From: Saccharopolyspora gloriosae
Lineage (GTDB): Bacteria; Actinomycetota; Actinomycetes; Mycobacteriales; Pseudonocardiaceae
Reading direction: 5' to 3'
Assembly (NCBI RefSeq): GCF_014203325.1
Contig: NZ_JACHIV010000001.1
Span: forward strand, 3,969,501-4,033,500
DNA length: 64,000 nucleotides
The notes beneath the pieces were generated by a model, which was not told the DNA's origin, ran no database searches, and was given only the letters and a program-made list of their open reading frames with translations. Position 1 is the first letter of the stretch; every line of letters starts with the position of its first letter. The position numbers were made by a program, and so were the translations under genes. Positions 1-8,953 of the stretch are shown here, piece after piece.

Positions 1-98
1 AGAAGGCCGTGCTGACCGCGATCGGCCTGGCCGTCGCGGTCGGGCTCGGCGCAGCGATCACCGCCGTGGTCAACAAATACCAAGGCCAAATCCACTAG
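1..98 (+). CDS. C-terminal end of a small pilin-like membrane protein (partial)
   Basis: The window opens inside a reading frame that ends at TAG 96-98. The visible 31 residues are a hydrophobic helix (AVLTAIGLAVAVGLGAAITA) followed by a short polar tail, VVNKYQGQIH. That is the general shape of the C-terminus of a Flp/Tad-type pilin. It stops 17 bases before a TadE-like gene on the same strand, which supports a role in the same pilus assembly. The family cannot be proved from so short a piece. Confidence 0.5.
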   Translation, partial: KAVLTAIGLAVAVGLGAAITAVVNKYQGQIH

Positions 99-115
99 CC
101 GAAGGACCCTCCCCC

Positions 116-520
116 ATGTCTGTCCACACCAGACACAACTACTCGGATCGCGGGTCGGAGACCGTGGAAACCGCAGTGCTCGCCGGGCTGGCGCTAGTGC
201 TACTGGTCTCGATCGTGCAGGCCGCGTTGTGGTGGCACACCCGCAGCCTGTGCCAGCACGCCGCCGCCACCGGCCTGCACGCCGCCCGCACCTACCACTC
301 CACGCCCGACGCCGGAGAACACGCCGCCACCGACTTCCTCACCCGCGCGCCCAACGCCGCCACCGACCCCACCACGAACGTGGACGCCAGTGCGGAGGCG
401 GTGACGGTGCGGGTGTCGGCGACCGCGCCGCGCCTGCTGCCGATCCCGGGCCTCGAATTCCGCGTCACCCGCACGGCGACGGCCGAACGGGAACGGTTCA
501 CCATAGGAGGCAGATCATGA
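116..520 (+). CDS. TadE-like pseudopilin/pilus assembly protein
   Basis: A 134-residue protein with a polar N-terminus carrying the acidic SETVETAVLAGLALV entry into one transmembrane helix (about residues 14-40), then a periplasmic/extracellular domain. The glutamate followed by a single N-terminal helix is the TadE signature, in which the helix is cleaved by a prepilin peptidase and inserted with Flp pili. It overlaps the next gene by ATGA (517-520), so the three TadE/TadG-like genes are translationally coupled. Next to conjugation genes, a role in surface attachment of the element's host is likely but inferred. Confidence 0.75.
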   Translation: MSVHTRHNYSDRGSETVETAVLAGLALVLLVSIVQAALWWHTRSLCQHAAATGLHAARTYHSTPDAGEHAATDFLTRAPNAATDPTTNVDASAEAVTVRVSATAPRLLPIPGLEFRVTRTATAERERFTIGGRS

Positions 521-948
521 ACCGCCCGTGGACCTCGGATGAGGGTTCGGCGAGCGTGGAGCTCGCCGTGTTGACCCCGGTGGTGCTGGTGGTGCTGGCC
601 GTGGTGATCGCGGGCGGACGGATCGTGACCGCTCACGCCGCCCTGGACACCGCCACTACCGCCGCAGCCCGCGCGGCTTCGCTGGCCCGCACCGCCACCG
701 CAGCACACGCCGCAGCCACCACCACGGCCCGCGACACCCTGGCGCAGGAAGACGTCCACTGCGCACAGCCGTCCCTCCACATCGACACCGGCGCCTTCAA
801 CACCGCGCCGGGGACCGCCGGTGCGGTCGTGGTGCGGGCTTCGTGCACCGTCGCGCTCGCCGACCTCGCCCTGCCCACCATGCCCGGCAACATCCCACTG
901 CACTCGGAGTTCACCAGCCCGATCGACCCGTTCCGGGGGCGCACATGA
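517..948 (+). CDS. second TadE-like protein
   Basis: A 143-residue paralogue-like TadE protein. It starts with MNRPWTSDEGSASVELAVLT, where the conserved Ser-Val-Glu precedes a single hydrophobic helix (about residues 16-34), followed by an Ala/Thr-rich domain with two cysteines. The ATG at 517 overlaps the previous stop and is preceded by AGGAGG at about 505-510. A longer same-frame ORF beginning at 229 has no comparable start and overlaps the upstream TadE gene in another frame. The stop is shared with the next start (ATGA, 945-948). Confidence 0.75.
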   Translation: MNRPWTSDEGSASVELAVLTPVVLVVLAVVIAGGRIVTAHAALDTATTAAARAASLARTATAAHAAATTTARDTLAQEDVHCAQPSLHIDTGAFNTAPGTAGAVVVRASCTVALADLALPTMPGNIPLHSEFTSPIDPFRGRT

Positions 949-1355
949 ATTCCCACGACCGGGATCGGGGTTCGGTGAGCGTGCTGGTCGCGGTCCTACT
1001 GCCCGCCCTGCTGCTCCTGCTCGCCCTCGTTGTCGACGGGGCCGACCGGATGCGGGCGCTGGCCCGAGCAGACGCGGTCGCGGCCGAAGCCGCCCGCGCC
1101 GCACTCACCGCCCTCGACACCCGCACGCCCCAGATCACCCTCGACACCGCGCCGGCACGCTCAGCCGCGCAAGACGCGCTCACGGCTACCGGGCACCGCG
1201 GCGAGGTCGCCTTTGACGGGCAGCGCACCGTGCGCGTCACCGTGGCCCACACCGAACCCGCCCCGATCGGTCTGCTCGGCCCGGTCCACCACGTCACCGG
1301 GCGCGCGGAGGCGCAGCTCGGTGTCGGCACCAGCAACCCCGGACTCGCACCATGA
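945..1355 (+). CDS. TadG/Rv3654c-like pilus-locus protein
   Basis: A 136-residue protein with the Asp-Arg-Gly-Ser-Val-Ser-Val entry followed by a leucine-rich helix (about residues 10-32), then a domain of roughly 100 residues without a helical anchor. This is the small TadE-like helicase/secretion-neighbourhood architecture seen as the last member of actinobacterial Tad clusters. It starts within the previous stop codon and ends by overlapping the LysM gene (ATGA 1352-1355), so 116-3640 reads as one operon. Confidence 0.7.
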   Translation: MNSHDRDRGSVSVLVAVLLPALLLLLALVVDGADRMRALARADAVAAEAARAALTALDTRTPQITLDTAPARSAAQDALTATGHRGEVAFDGQRTVRVTVAHTEPAPIGLLGPVHHVTGRAEAQLGVGTSNPGLAP

Positions 1356-3640
1356 TCCTGCTCCTCGCGTTCCTGCGACGGCTCCCGATCCTGCTCGGGC
1401 TGCTGATCCTGCTCACGGTCCTGCCCGCGATGCTCGTACTCGGCACCCAATGGCTCGACTGGCCCCACCTCACCTGGCCCCCGCTGCACACCGGGTTCCT
1501 CGGGGAGTTCGAGCCCGCGCACTTCCGAGCCTGGACGGTGGACAGCTACCACGAGATCCGCCTCACCCTCGGCATCGACGGGTTCGTCATCGGCGGGTGC
1601 CTGCTGTTCATGTGGGCTCTCTGGGGCGTGATGATCTGCTGGATCACCGAAGACACCTACCTCCTGCTCCGATACGGGGCCAGGCAACTCCGCGAACACG
1701 GACCCAACGGGGCACGCGGCTGGATCACCGCCTTGGTCACCGGCACCGTCCTGCTCGGCACCGCCACACCCAGCCTCGCCTCAGCCCTTCCCCACACCCC
1801 GGTGGCGGCCAGCGCGCCCCGCCACCCCGGCGGCCCACACCGCGCTCCCCCCGAAGCGCCGCGGGCCGCACCGGAGACGGACGGGCACCACGCCCACGGC
1901 CCGTCCGTCTCCGGCCCCACCGTGTTCGTTCACCGCGGCGACAGCCTCTGGCTCCTCGCCAAGACACACCTCGGCGACGGCAACCGATGGCCCGAGATCA
2001 CCGAACTCAACCCCCACCTCTCATGCGAACCCCAATTCCTCCTCGTCGGACAAACACTCCGCATGCCCGACGACGCCGCGCACACCCGACCACCGCCCCT
2101 ACCCGAAGGAGTCCGCTGGATCACCGTCGGCAACGACGACACCCTCACCAGCCTCGCCCAACACCACCTCGACGACCCCGAACGCTGGCAAGAAATCTTC
2201 GACCTCAACGCCGGACGAACCCAACCCTCCAACCGCACACTGCGCTACCCACACATCCTCATCCCCGGATGGCGACTCGCGCTCCCACCGGCCAACACCA
2301 CGATCAACCCGACCGCGCAGCCCGCCCACGACGAGCCCGAGCCGCACCCGCAGCCGCCTTCCGGCAGAAGCGAGCCGGTCGGCTCTCCGGCGGGACCCGC
2401 GCCAACGGCACCGCCTGCGCAATTCGACCGCACGCCTGCGGACCGCCCTTCGGGCAGTTCTCTCGCACCGGGTGTCATCGCGGCCTTGTCCGCAGCCGGA
2501 GTCGTGAGCGCCGCTGCGCTCCTGCGCTATCGATTCCGGCTGCGCCACGCCCCCACAACCGAGGCCACTCCACTTCCCGTGGTGTATCCCCTTCCCGTCG
2601 CCCTGCACCGCACACGCCTGGACAACGCGGACCATGGTGACGACGAACCCGCCGCCCCAGAGCCCGCCGAGGGTGCCGGCCCGAGTGCGACTCGGGACAG
2701 CGGCGAGCCGGTGACTGAGCCTGGTCGTCAGGGCACAGCCGGGGGCGTCGAGGCTGAATCGTCAGCGGCCGAGCCTGCCTTCGCCGACACCGAGGAGGCT
2801 GATGCGGGGCTGGAAATCGTGCACACCCCGGCGCCATCACCCGCTGCCCTGCGCGAACCTGTCCCGGCCCCGCCGACAAGCACGATCGAGAGTGAACCTC
2901 GGTTGCGCATCACACTGTTCGGGCCGCTGAGCCTGCACTACGGCCTGGAGACCGACCAGCGGGCACGTGAAGTCACCGAGAACTTGCAGCCACGGATGCG
3001 TGAGCTGCTGGCGTTCGTGGCCCTGCATCCGGCAGGGGTCAGCCGCGGGGAGTTCCTGGACGCGTTGTGGACACACTCCCCGAACACCAACGCGTTCAAC
3101 ACCGCCCTTTCGCGACTGCGTCACGCCCTGGCAACGATCGACCCGAACCTGGCGGAGTTGATCCGGGCTGGATCGGGCCGCTACCGACTCGATCCGGACA
3201 GGGTCACCGTGGATTACTGGGAGTTCACCACCGCACTCGCCTCCCGGCGCGGCGCGAACACCGATACCGACCGGTTCGCCGCTGACGAGCACATCATCGC
3301 CACGTACCACGGGACCCTCGTGACCGGCATCGACGCCGCATGGGCCGAACCACTACGCGAACGCGCCCGACGCGTGTTCCTCGAAGCCGTCGCCGCCTGC
3401 GCCCGCGCCCTGCACCACCACGATTCCCAACGCACACTCGCTCTCCTGGAGAATGCCGGCGACCTCGCGCCTGCCCACGAACCGTTGTATCGCGACATCA
3501 TGCGCCTGCAATCCCACCTCGGGCATCACGAGTCCATTCCTCGCACCTTTGCCCTCCTCCAGACGCGGCTCGCCGACCTCGGCATCTCCCCTAGCGCCGA
3601 TACTCGTTCCCTCGCCGTCCGCCTCACGCAACGCCCCTAA
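1352..3640 (+). CDS. membrane protein with two LysM domains and a C-terminal SARP-like/BTAD module
   Basis: A 762-residue multi-domain protein. Three hydrophobic segments lie at about residues 8-30, 76-98 and 125-147. Two LysM-like segments follow at about 190-238 (HRGDSLWLLAKTHLGDGNRW) and 256-312. A further helix lies at 371-392. A proline-rich linker leads to an OmpR/PhoB-like winged helix (about 515-610, RITLFGPLSLHYG) and a bacterial transcriptional activator (BTAD) domain to the end. LysM binds peptidoglycan, while BTAD usually accompanies SARP regulators. The order suggests an envelope sensor with a cytoplasmic DNA- or protein-binding tail. It is the last gene of the Tad-like operon. 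Confidence 0.8.
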   Translation: MILLLAFLRRLPILLGLLILLTVLPAMLVLGTQWLDWPHLTWPPLHTGFLGEFEPAHFRAWTVDSYHEIRLTLGIDGFVIGGCLLFMWALWGVMICWITEDTYLLLRYGARQLREHGPNGARGWITALVTGTVLLGTATPSLASALPHTPVAASAPRHPGGPHRAPPEAPRAAPETDGHHAHGPSVSGPTVFVHRGDSLWLLAKTHLGDGNRWPEITELNPHLSCEPQFLLVGQTLRMPDDAAHTRPPPLPEGVRWITVGNDDTLTSLAQHHLDDPERWQEIFDLNAGRTQPSNRTLRYPHILIPGWRLALPPANTTINPTAQPAHDEPEPHPQPPSGRSEPVGSPAGPAPTAPPAQFDRTPADRPSGSSLAPGVIAALSAAGVVSAAALLRYRFRLRHAPTTEATPLPVVYPLPVALHRTRLDNADHGDDEPAAPEPAEGAGPSATRDSGEPVTEPGRQGTAGGVEAESSAAEPAFADTEEADAGLEIVHTPAPSPAALREPVPAPPTSTIESEPRLRITLFGPLSLHYGLETDQRAREVTENLQPRMRELLAFVALHPAGVSRGEFLDALWTHSPNTNAFNTALSRLRHALATIDPNLAELIRAGSGRYRLDPDRVTVDYWEFTTALASRRGANTDTDRFAADEHIIATYHGTLVTGIDAAWAEPLRERARRVFLEAVAACARALHHHDSQRTLALLENAGDLAPAHEPLYRDIMRLQSHLGHHESIPRTFALLQTRLADLGISPSADTRSLAVRLTQRP

Positions 3641-4418
3641 CGAAACGCTAGCGATGCACCGACACCGCCCATTTCCGAGTACACGCATCGTTTCCATCGG
3701 TCATTTCCGCGATGATAGAATGGCACCGTCGCCAAACTTATCCGCATGACACTGGAGTGCGACCTCATCGCACTTCGAGGCGTGACTACTCGCCTAGAGC
3801 GTCGCCCCGCAAGGGAATTGTGGTGTTCCAGGGGTAGCCGGTGCGGCATCTGCCCCTTGCTCTTACCGCCGCGCCGACCGGGGTACCAACCGGGGCGCCA
3901 GCCGGGGGGCCACACGAGGATCCGCTTCATCACTCGCCCCCCGCCCCGCCCCGGAGAGCGCTGGTCACCGAGGATGCGGACAGTGCCGAGGCACACCCAG
4001 GCTCGTACGTCCCGCACTAGGAAGGACACATCAGCAGCCGGGCGGGCACCTCACATCCTCGGCGTTCCGCCGTCCTACTCTGCCTGTCTCACCAACCCCT
4101 GATTTCCACCTAATACCCTCTCGCCCCTTATATTCCACCGCCTCTTTATGGCTTTGATTGCGGGTTCGCGAGTTCCGCATTGCTCCACCCCCCTTGTCCC
4201 TATCTTTGGGGCGGCGAATGCGCCCCACTTTTCGCAGTTTCCCTGGTCGCGGGACTGGATTTTTTGAGAAGAGTACGGACTTCGCGGCCGTTTTCGCTTG
4301 CATTCATGGCTCGAGTCGAGCTAGCTTCGGGTTGTTCGGAATTCGCCGGACAATTTCGCGAATGGCACACCTGGCGTGAGCCATGTCCGCTACCCGTTGC
4401 GATGGAAAGGGAATTGCC
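3641..4418. other. 778-bp intergenic region
   Basis: No convincing gene was found here. Composition falls in GC from about 4080 to 4400, typical of a promoter zone ahead of the AAA+ gene. Near 3885-3912 there are GC-rich near-repeats of the type ACCGGGG-N-CCAGCCGGGG, and at about 4341-4363 an imperfect inverted repeat (ATTCGC...GCGAAT). Open frames here have no ribosome-binding site or recognisable protein. Confidence 0.5.
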
Positions 4419-5753
4419 ATGACTGAAACGCCTACCGCCCCCGCCCCGACGTCCGGACGGTTGCGGAATGGTCAGTTGCGCGCTCAGGTGGCCGGGGTGC
4501 TGGCCGCCGATCGGAAAGCCGACCACAGCCCCCGGCAGGTGGCCACGGTATTGAACCGGTCGGCCGGTGCGGTCGGCAATGCGCTCAAGAAGTTGGCCGA
4601 GGAGGGTGCGGCGGAGGTCACCAGCGCGGCGCCGTTGCGCTACAAGGCCACCCGCACCACCCGCAAGGCCGCCACACCCCCCGCCGACACCGACGCGGGC
4701 ACTGGTGCGTCCCCGGCGGCGAAGTCCGGCACCACCCGCGCGACGGCGAAAACCGGTGCCACGGCCAAGAAAACCACCACGGCCAGCAGCGCCCCGAAGT
4801 CGCGCAAGGCCGCCGCACCGAGCAAAACCACCACCGCCGTGAAAACCAGCAAGGCGGGCAAGACGGGCACCGCCGCCACGTCCAGCAAGGCGGGCGCGAA
4901 GTCGGGGAAGCCTGTTGCGTCCACGGCGCCGAGGGCGGTGCCGTCGTCGACGAAGGTGTCGGGTCCGGTGGCGCGGCCGAACGGGCAGCAGTACCACCCT
5001 CGCACCCTGGCCGGGCTGCCCGACGTGACCGCGTTGCGCAAGCTTCGCGAGGCCGAGGTGCCGGTGTTGCTGTACGGCCCGCCCGGCACCGGGAAAACGG
5101 CCATCGCGGAGGCCGCATTCCCCGACGTGATCACCGTGGCCGGGGACGGCGACACCACCGTCGCCGACCTCGTCGGTGAGTACACCCAAACCCCCGACGG
5201 GCGGTACCTGTTCGTACACGGGCCGCTGGTGCAAGCCATGCGGGAAGGCCGTCCTCTGTTCATCGATGACGCGAGCCTGATCTCGCCGACCGTGCTGGCG
5301 GTGGTGTACCCGGCGATGGACGGGCGCCGCGAAGTCGTGATCAAAGCCAACGGCGGCGAAAAGGTGACCGCCGCGCCGGGGTTCTACGTGATCGCCGGGC
5401 ACAACCCCGGGGTACACGGGGCCATCGTCACCGATGCGTTGTCGTCGCGGTTTTCCGCTCAAGTTCAGGTCTCCAGCGACTACGAACTCGCCGCGCAGCT
5501 CCGGATCGAACCGAAAGCGGTGCACATCGCCCGCAACCTCGCCTCCAAGCAGCGCGCGGGCGAAATCGGGTGGGCGCCGCAATTGCGGGAATTGATCGCG
5601 TTCCACCGCATCGCAGGCGTACTCGGGACGAACGCAGCAGCCGGGAACCTGCTCAACCTGGCCCCGGAAGAAGACCGCGACACGGTGGCGGGCGTGGTCC
5701 GGTCCGTGTTCGGCGGGGCCATCGCCCCGCTTGCCCTCGGCGGGCGCATCTAG
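4419..5753 (+). CDS. MoxR-type AAA+ ATPase with N-terminal winged helix
   Basis: A 444-residue protein. Residues about 10-75 form a winged-helix-like module (PRQVATVLNRSAGAVGNALK). A Lys/Ala/Thr-rich disordered linker runs to about residue 190, and a MoxR-like AAA+ domain follows. The Walker A is GPPGTGKTAIAEAAF at about 222. The Walker B is RPLFIDDASL, with the second acid Asp instead of the usual Glu. A sensor-like segment is AGHNPGVHGAIVTDALSSRF. The start ATG at 4419 follows GGAAAGGGA; an in-frame ATG at 4383 is less well placed. MoxR ATPases act as chaperones for VWA-domain partners, and the next gene encodes one, so the two probably form a complex. Confidence 0.85.
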   Translation: MTETPTAPAPTSGRLRNGQLRAQVAGVLAADRKADHSPRQVATVLNRSAGAVGNALKKLAEEGAAEVTSAAPLRYKATRTTRKAATPPADTDAGTGASPAAKSGTTRATAKTGATAKKTTTASSAPKSRKAAAPSKTTTAVKTSKAGKTGTAATSSKAGAKSGKPVASTAPRAVPSSTKVSGPVARPNGQQYHPRTLAGLPDVTALRKLREAEVPVLLYGPPGTGKTAIAEAAFPDVITVAGDGDTTVADLVGEYTQTPDGRYLFVHGPLVQAMREGRPLFIDDASLISPTVLAVVYPAMDGRREVVIKANGGEKVTAAPGFYVIAGHNPGVHGAIVTDALSSRFSAQVQVSSDYELAAQLRIEPKAVHIARNLASKQRAGEIGWAPQLRELIAFHRIAGVLGTNAAAGNLLNLAPEEDRDTVAGVVRSVFGGAIAPLALGGRI

Positions 5754-5812
5754 CCCGCCCGGCCCCGTCCCGGTTCGTATTTTTCTGTTGCTGTGAAAGG
5801 ACATTCCCGCCC

Positions 5813-7558
5813 ATGAGTACGCATGTGATCACCGACCCCGCCGCGACCCGCACCCCGATCCACGCGCCACCGTCGCCCGCGTGGCTGAGGCTGTCGGCCG
5901 CGCTGACCGAGGAGGTGCCGATCATCGCCGACCGCGACGACCTGATCGTGGACATCGCCCCCGGCGCCGGGCACGGCGCCCCGGCCTGCTTCCTGCCGCC
6001 GCACGCATCCATCGAAATCGACGGCACCCACCTCGGCAAGATCGACCCCGCCACCGTTGACCCCGCCGACCCGGCCGATCGCGCCCGCTACGCGACGGTG
6101 TGGGGGTTGTTCACCCACGAATGCGCACACGCCCAGCATTCCCGATGGGACCCGCCCGCCGATGCCCCAGCAGGGGCGGTGTCGGCCGCGATGTTGTTGG
6201 AGGAGTCGCGCATTGAATCCGCCCACCTGCGGCGCCGCCCGGATGATCGTCATTGGCTGCGCGCGTCGGCGCGCAACCTGATCCTCGCCGACATGCCCAC
6301 CACACCCGGCATGACCGCCCCCGAAGCCGCGCAGGCGGCCGGGCTGCTGCTAGCCCGCACCGACGCCGGAATCCTCGAAAACGACGAAACCACCGGGCTG
6401 AAGTGGGTAATTCGCCACGTCCTCACCACCGACACGCTCGCCACCCTGAGCGGAATCTGGCGGAGCGCGCACGCCGTCGCCGACGACGATGCCGAGGCCA
6501 TGATCGAACTCGGCCGCCGGTGGTGCGAGGCCGTCGGCACTGACCCCTACACCACGCCCCCGGACAGCAGTAGCGGAAGCGGCAGCACAGACTCCGGCGC
6601 GCGGGGGACGCGGTCGCCGTTGGCCAGCGAGGTACGGCGCACGGTGGACGAGGTCGCCCGCCATGCCGCCCGCGAGACACCCCCCGATGGCGGGGCGGCC
6701 CGTGCTGCTTCCGCTGCTGTGGAACAGGCCACCGCGACGCAATCCCAACAGATCAGCAAGGACGTCTTCGGCGACGGCGGCAACGGCCACTCCCGCACCG
6801 GCACCACCATCATCAGCGGACGCCGGGCACCGACCCCGGCCGAACGACGCGCGGCCCGCACGTTGGCCCGCGCACTCAACACCGCCGGGACCACCGAACG
6901 CCACGCCACCCGTACCACCTCACCGGTGCCGCCGGGCCGATTGCGGATGCGCGGCGCGCTAGCCGCCGACGCGCAACGTGCCGCCGGACGCATGCCCACC
7001 GCCGAACCGTTCACCCGCACCACCCGTAAAACCGCCCCCGCACCGCCCCTGCGGATCGGCATCGCCTGTGACACGTCGGACTCCATGGGGCGTTACACCG
7101 CCGAGGTGGCCTCGGCCGCGTGGATCTTGGCGCAGGCCACCCGACACACTTCCACGCCCGCCGAGTCCGCGACCGTGATCTTCAACCGCACCGTGCTTCC
7201 GATCACCTACCCCGGCACCGCGCCCGGCCGTGTCACCGACTTCACCACCTCCGGCAGCGACGAAAACCTCCCCCGTGCAATCCATTCCCTTGACGGCGCG
7301 CTTGGCCTCGCTCGCCCCGGGGCAGCCCGACTGCTGGTGATCATCAGCGACGGACGCTTCCACCGCTACGCCGCCGACGACGGCCAACGACTCCTCGACC
7401 GGCTCCGCGCCACCGGGTGCGCCGTGCTGTGGTTGACAACCGGCTCCGAGCCCACCCCGTTGACCGGTGCGACCGTGCACCACCTCAGCGACCCGGCCAC
7501 CACCGCCACCGTCATCGGCCGCGCCGCCACCACCGCACTACGCCACGCCGCCCGCTAA
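5813..7558 (+). CDS. VWA-domain protein with zincin-like HExxH motif
   Basis: A 581-residue protein. Near residue 103 it carries HECAHAQHS and, about 30 residues later, EESRIE, the arrangement of an HExxH...E zinc metallopeptidase. After a low-complexity middle comes a von Willebrand A domain near residue 420 with the MIDAS sequence ACDTSDSMGRY and later TSGSDEN and ISDGRFHR. The start ATG at 5813 follows GTGAAAGGACATT. It lies 59 bases after the MoxR-type ATPase and shares its terminator, the classic MoxR-VWA pairing. The substrate of the putative peptidase is unknown. Confidence 0.8.
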   Translation: MSTHVITDPAATRTPIHAPPSPAWLRLSAALTEEVPIIADRDDLIVDIAPGAGHGAPACFLPPHASIEIDGTHLGKIDPATVDPADPADRARYATVWGLFTHECAHAQHSRWDPPADAPAGAVSAAMLLEESRIESAHLRRRPDDRHWLRASARNLILADMPTTPGMTAPEAAQAAGLLLARTDAGILENDETTGLKWVIRHVLTTDTLATLSGIWRSAHAVADDDAEAMIELGRRWCEAVGTDPYTTPPDSSSGSGSTDSGARGTRSPLASEVRRTVDEVARHAARETPPDGGAARAASAAVEQATATQSQQISKDVFGDGGNGHSRTGTTIISGRRAPTPAERRAARTLARALNTAGTTERHATRTTSPVPPGRLRMRGALAADAQRAAGRMPTAEPFTRTTRKTAPAPPLRIGIACDTSDSMGRYTAEVASAAWILAQATRHTSTPAESATVIFNRTVLPITYPGTAPGRVTDFTTSGSDENLPRAIHSLDGALGLARPGAARLLVIISDGRFHRYAADDGQRLLDRLRATGCAVLWLTTGSEPTPLTGATVHHLSDPATTATVIGRAATTALRHAAR

Positions 7559-7577
7559 CCCCCGGCAGCCCGAGCCC

Positions 7578-7614
7578 GGTGCGGGGCCGACCACCTACCG
7601 GTCGGCCCCGCACC
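7578..7614 (+). terminator. hairpin terminator after the MoxR-VWA pair
   Basis: A perfect 15-bp inverted repeat (arms 7578-7592 and 7600-7614, seven-base loop) lies 19 bases after the VWA stop codon. There is no T-run, which is common in high-GC actinomycetes. Confidence 0.7.
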
Positions 7615-7836
7615 GCACTCGGTCACCACCCCGCACCCGCCACGCCACCGGTTCCGCACCCGTTCACCCCTGGTACCCGCGCCACACGGGAACCGGGGGC
7701 GAACCACGCCAACGGGGCACCATCGGCACCCATCACCCAGGACCACGGGTACGCGTGCCGGTAGTCGCCCCCGCGCGGCCGGGGCGCCAACCGGCGAAAT
7801 GCGGGCAACAGGCCGTCACGTGGCAGCCGCCGAGGG

Positions 7837-8100
7837 CTAGTCGGGTGGTTCGGCGAGGATCTCCTCGGCCATCTCCAGCGCCAGGCGCCGGACCCCGCCG
7901 GGGAGCTCCCCGCGTCCGGCCGCCCACCCCAGCTCGTCCAGCAGCCCCACCCAGATGTAGCGCGACACCGGCACTATCGGCGCGATTCCGGCCAGGCCCG
8001 CCGCCTGCCCGCGCCGCGCTTCTTCCCGTGCCCGTTCCGCTGCCTGCGCAAGCCGCGCGCCCTCCTCACGCCATCGCTCACGCTGTGCCCGCGTCGCCAC
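7837..8100 (-). CDS. small conserved-looking hypothetical protein
   Basis: An 87-residue protein beginning ATRAQRERWREEGARLAQ after a GTG at 8100. It has a strongly helical, Arg/Glu/Ala-rich first half (possible coiled coil), then IVPVSRYIWVGLLDELGWAA and an acidic tail. The same frame is open upstream to 8199, but the protein-like composition begins at the GTG. Function was not recognised. It could be an accessory protein of the integrated element. Confidence 0.5.
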   Translation of the reverse strand: MATRAQRERWREEGARLAQAAERAREEARRGQAAGLAGIAPIVPVSRYIWVGLLDELGWAAGRGELPGGVRRLALEMAEEILAEPPD

Positions 8101-8463
8101 GCCTGGACCGTAAACCGCGCACTCCGCCCCCGCCCAGGTTCTCCACGAGCCCCTGCTCCGTAGGCGAGGCTCCTCGCCGCGGCACCGTGTCCTCGCCACC
8201 TCGATGCCGGCGAGAACACCACGTCCTCAGTTCAGCCCTACCCGCGAGCCGCGAGCACCCGAAGTCGCAGGCGAGGCAGACAGGCGCCGCGTAGCGGCAA
8301 CGGTGCCGAATACCACCGCCCGCCGGGTAGGGGTCCTGGCCCGCCCCGCCCGGCGGTTTCGGCGCCGCCCTTGCCCGTCGCCGGTGTCCGGGCGTCGGCG
8401 GTGTCGGACCGTGCCGGGCACGCAGCCCGCTGCACCCCGTACGGGTTCCCCGGCTGGACATGG

Positions 8464-8494
8464 CCGTGCCCCGCCACCGGGGGGCGGGGCACGG
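8464..8494 (-). terminator. hairpin terminator of the 8513 gene
   Basis: Perfect 12-bp arms (8464-8475 and 8483-8494) with a seven-base loop sit just downstream of the minus-strand stop at 8513. Confidence 0.65.
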
Positions 8495-8512
8495 TTCTGG
8501 GTGGGTGGACGG

Positions 8513-8884
8513 TCAGCGTGACCAGGGCACGGAGTGGGTGAAGTGGTGGCCCTGGGCGCTCATCAACAGCCGCACGGTCGGAGCGATCACAAGCGGCCAA
8601 CGCTCGCCGAGGCTGGGCCAGTGCCCGACCATGCGCCACACCCCCGTTTCGCCGTGCAGCAGCCGCACCGTCACCCGCGCCGCATCGCCCACCGGTTCGG
8701 CCTCCTCCAACATGATCAGCACTTCGCACGGGCGGCCGGGAACCGGCGGCCGAGCGCTCCGGCGCCAGATGGCCGACAGCAGCCTCGGGATCGGTCCATC
8801 GGCCTCGTCAGGTGGCCCGGCAAGCTCCGAGACGACGAGTTCCAGGCAGTGCGCCCAGGACGGTGTGCGCATCGGTGGGCGCAC
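8513..8884 (-). CDS. hypothetical protein, tandem paralogue of the upstream gene, start unclear
   Basis: About 123 residues. Homology to the neighbouring gene begins further upstream: the same frame upstream of the GTG at 8884 reads GRTNLRADEIILAASGVRV, matching GRTGVRGDEVVLAAPGVAV of the 8954-9439 product. That upstream part has no ATG, GTG or TTG and is separated from the preceding gene only by the in-frame TAG at 8954-8956. Either a weak non-canonical start is used, or the copy has lost its start and is decaying, or the TAG is read through. No family was recognised. Confidence 0.5.
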   Translation of the reverse strand: MRPPMRTPSWAHCLELVVSELAGPPDEADGPIPRLLSAIWRRSARPPVPGRPCEVLIMLEEAEPVGDAARVTVRLLHGETGVWRMVGHWPSLGERWPLVIAPTVRLLMSAQGHHFTHSVPWSR

Positions 8885-8953
8885 CCGGACTCCGGACGCG
8901 GCGAGAATGATCTCATCGGCGCGCAGGTTCGTACGGCCCGCACGGAACTCGGA

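Noticed and set aside
4200-5804. A 534-codon antisense frame opposite the AAA+ gene, and similar long antisense frames opposite the T4SS genes.
   Set aside because: Typical GC-rich mirror frames; the opposite strand encodes recognisable proteins with good starts.
7578-7614. Hairpin containing GCGGGGCCGAC, resembling part of the CRISPR repeat.
   Set aside because: It is a perfect 15-bp terminator without the handle and with no spacer-like spacing; the shared 11 bases are likely chance in GC-rich stems.
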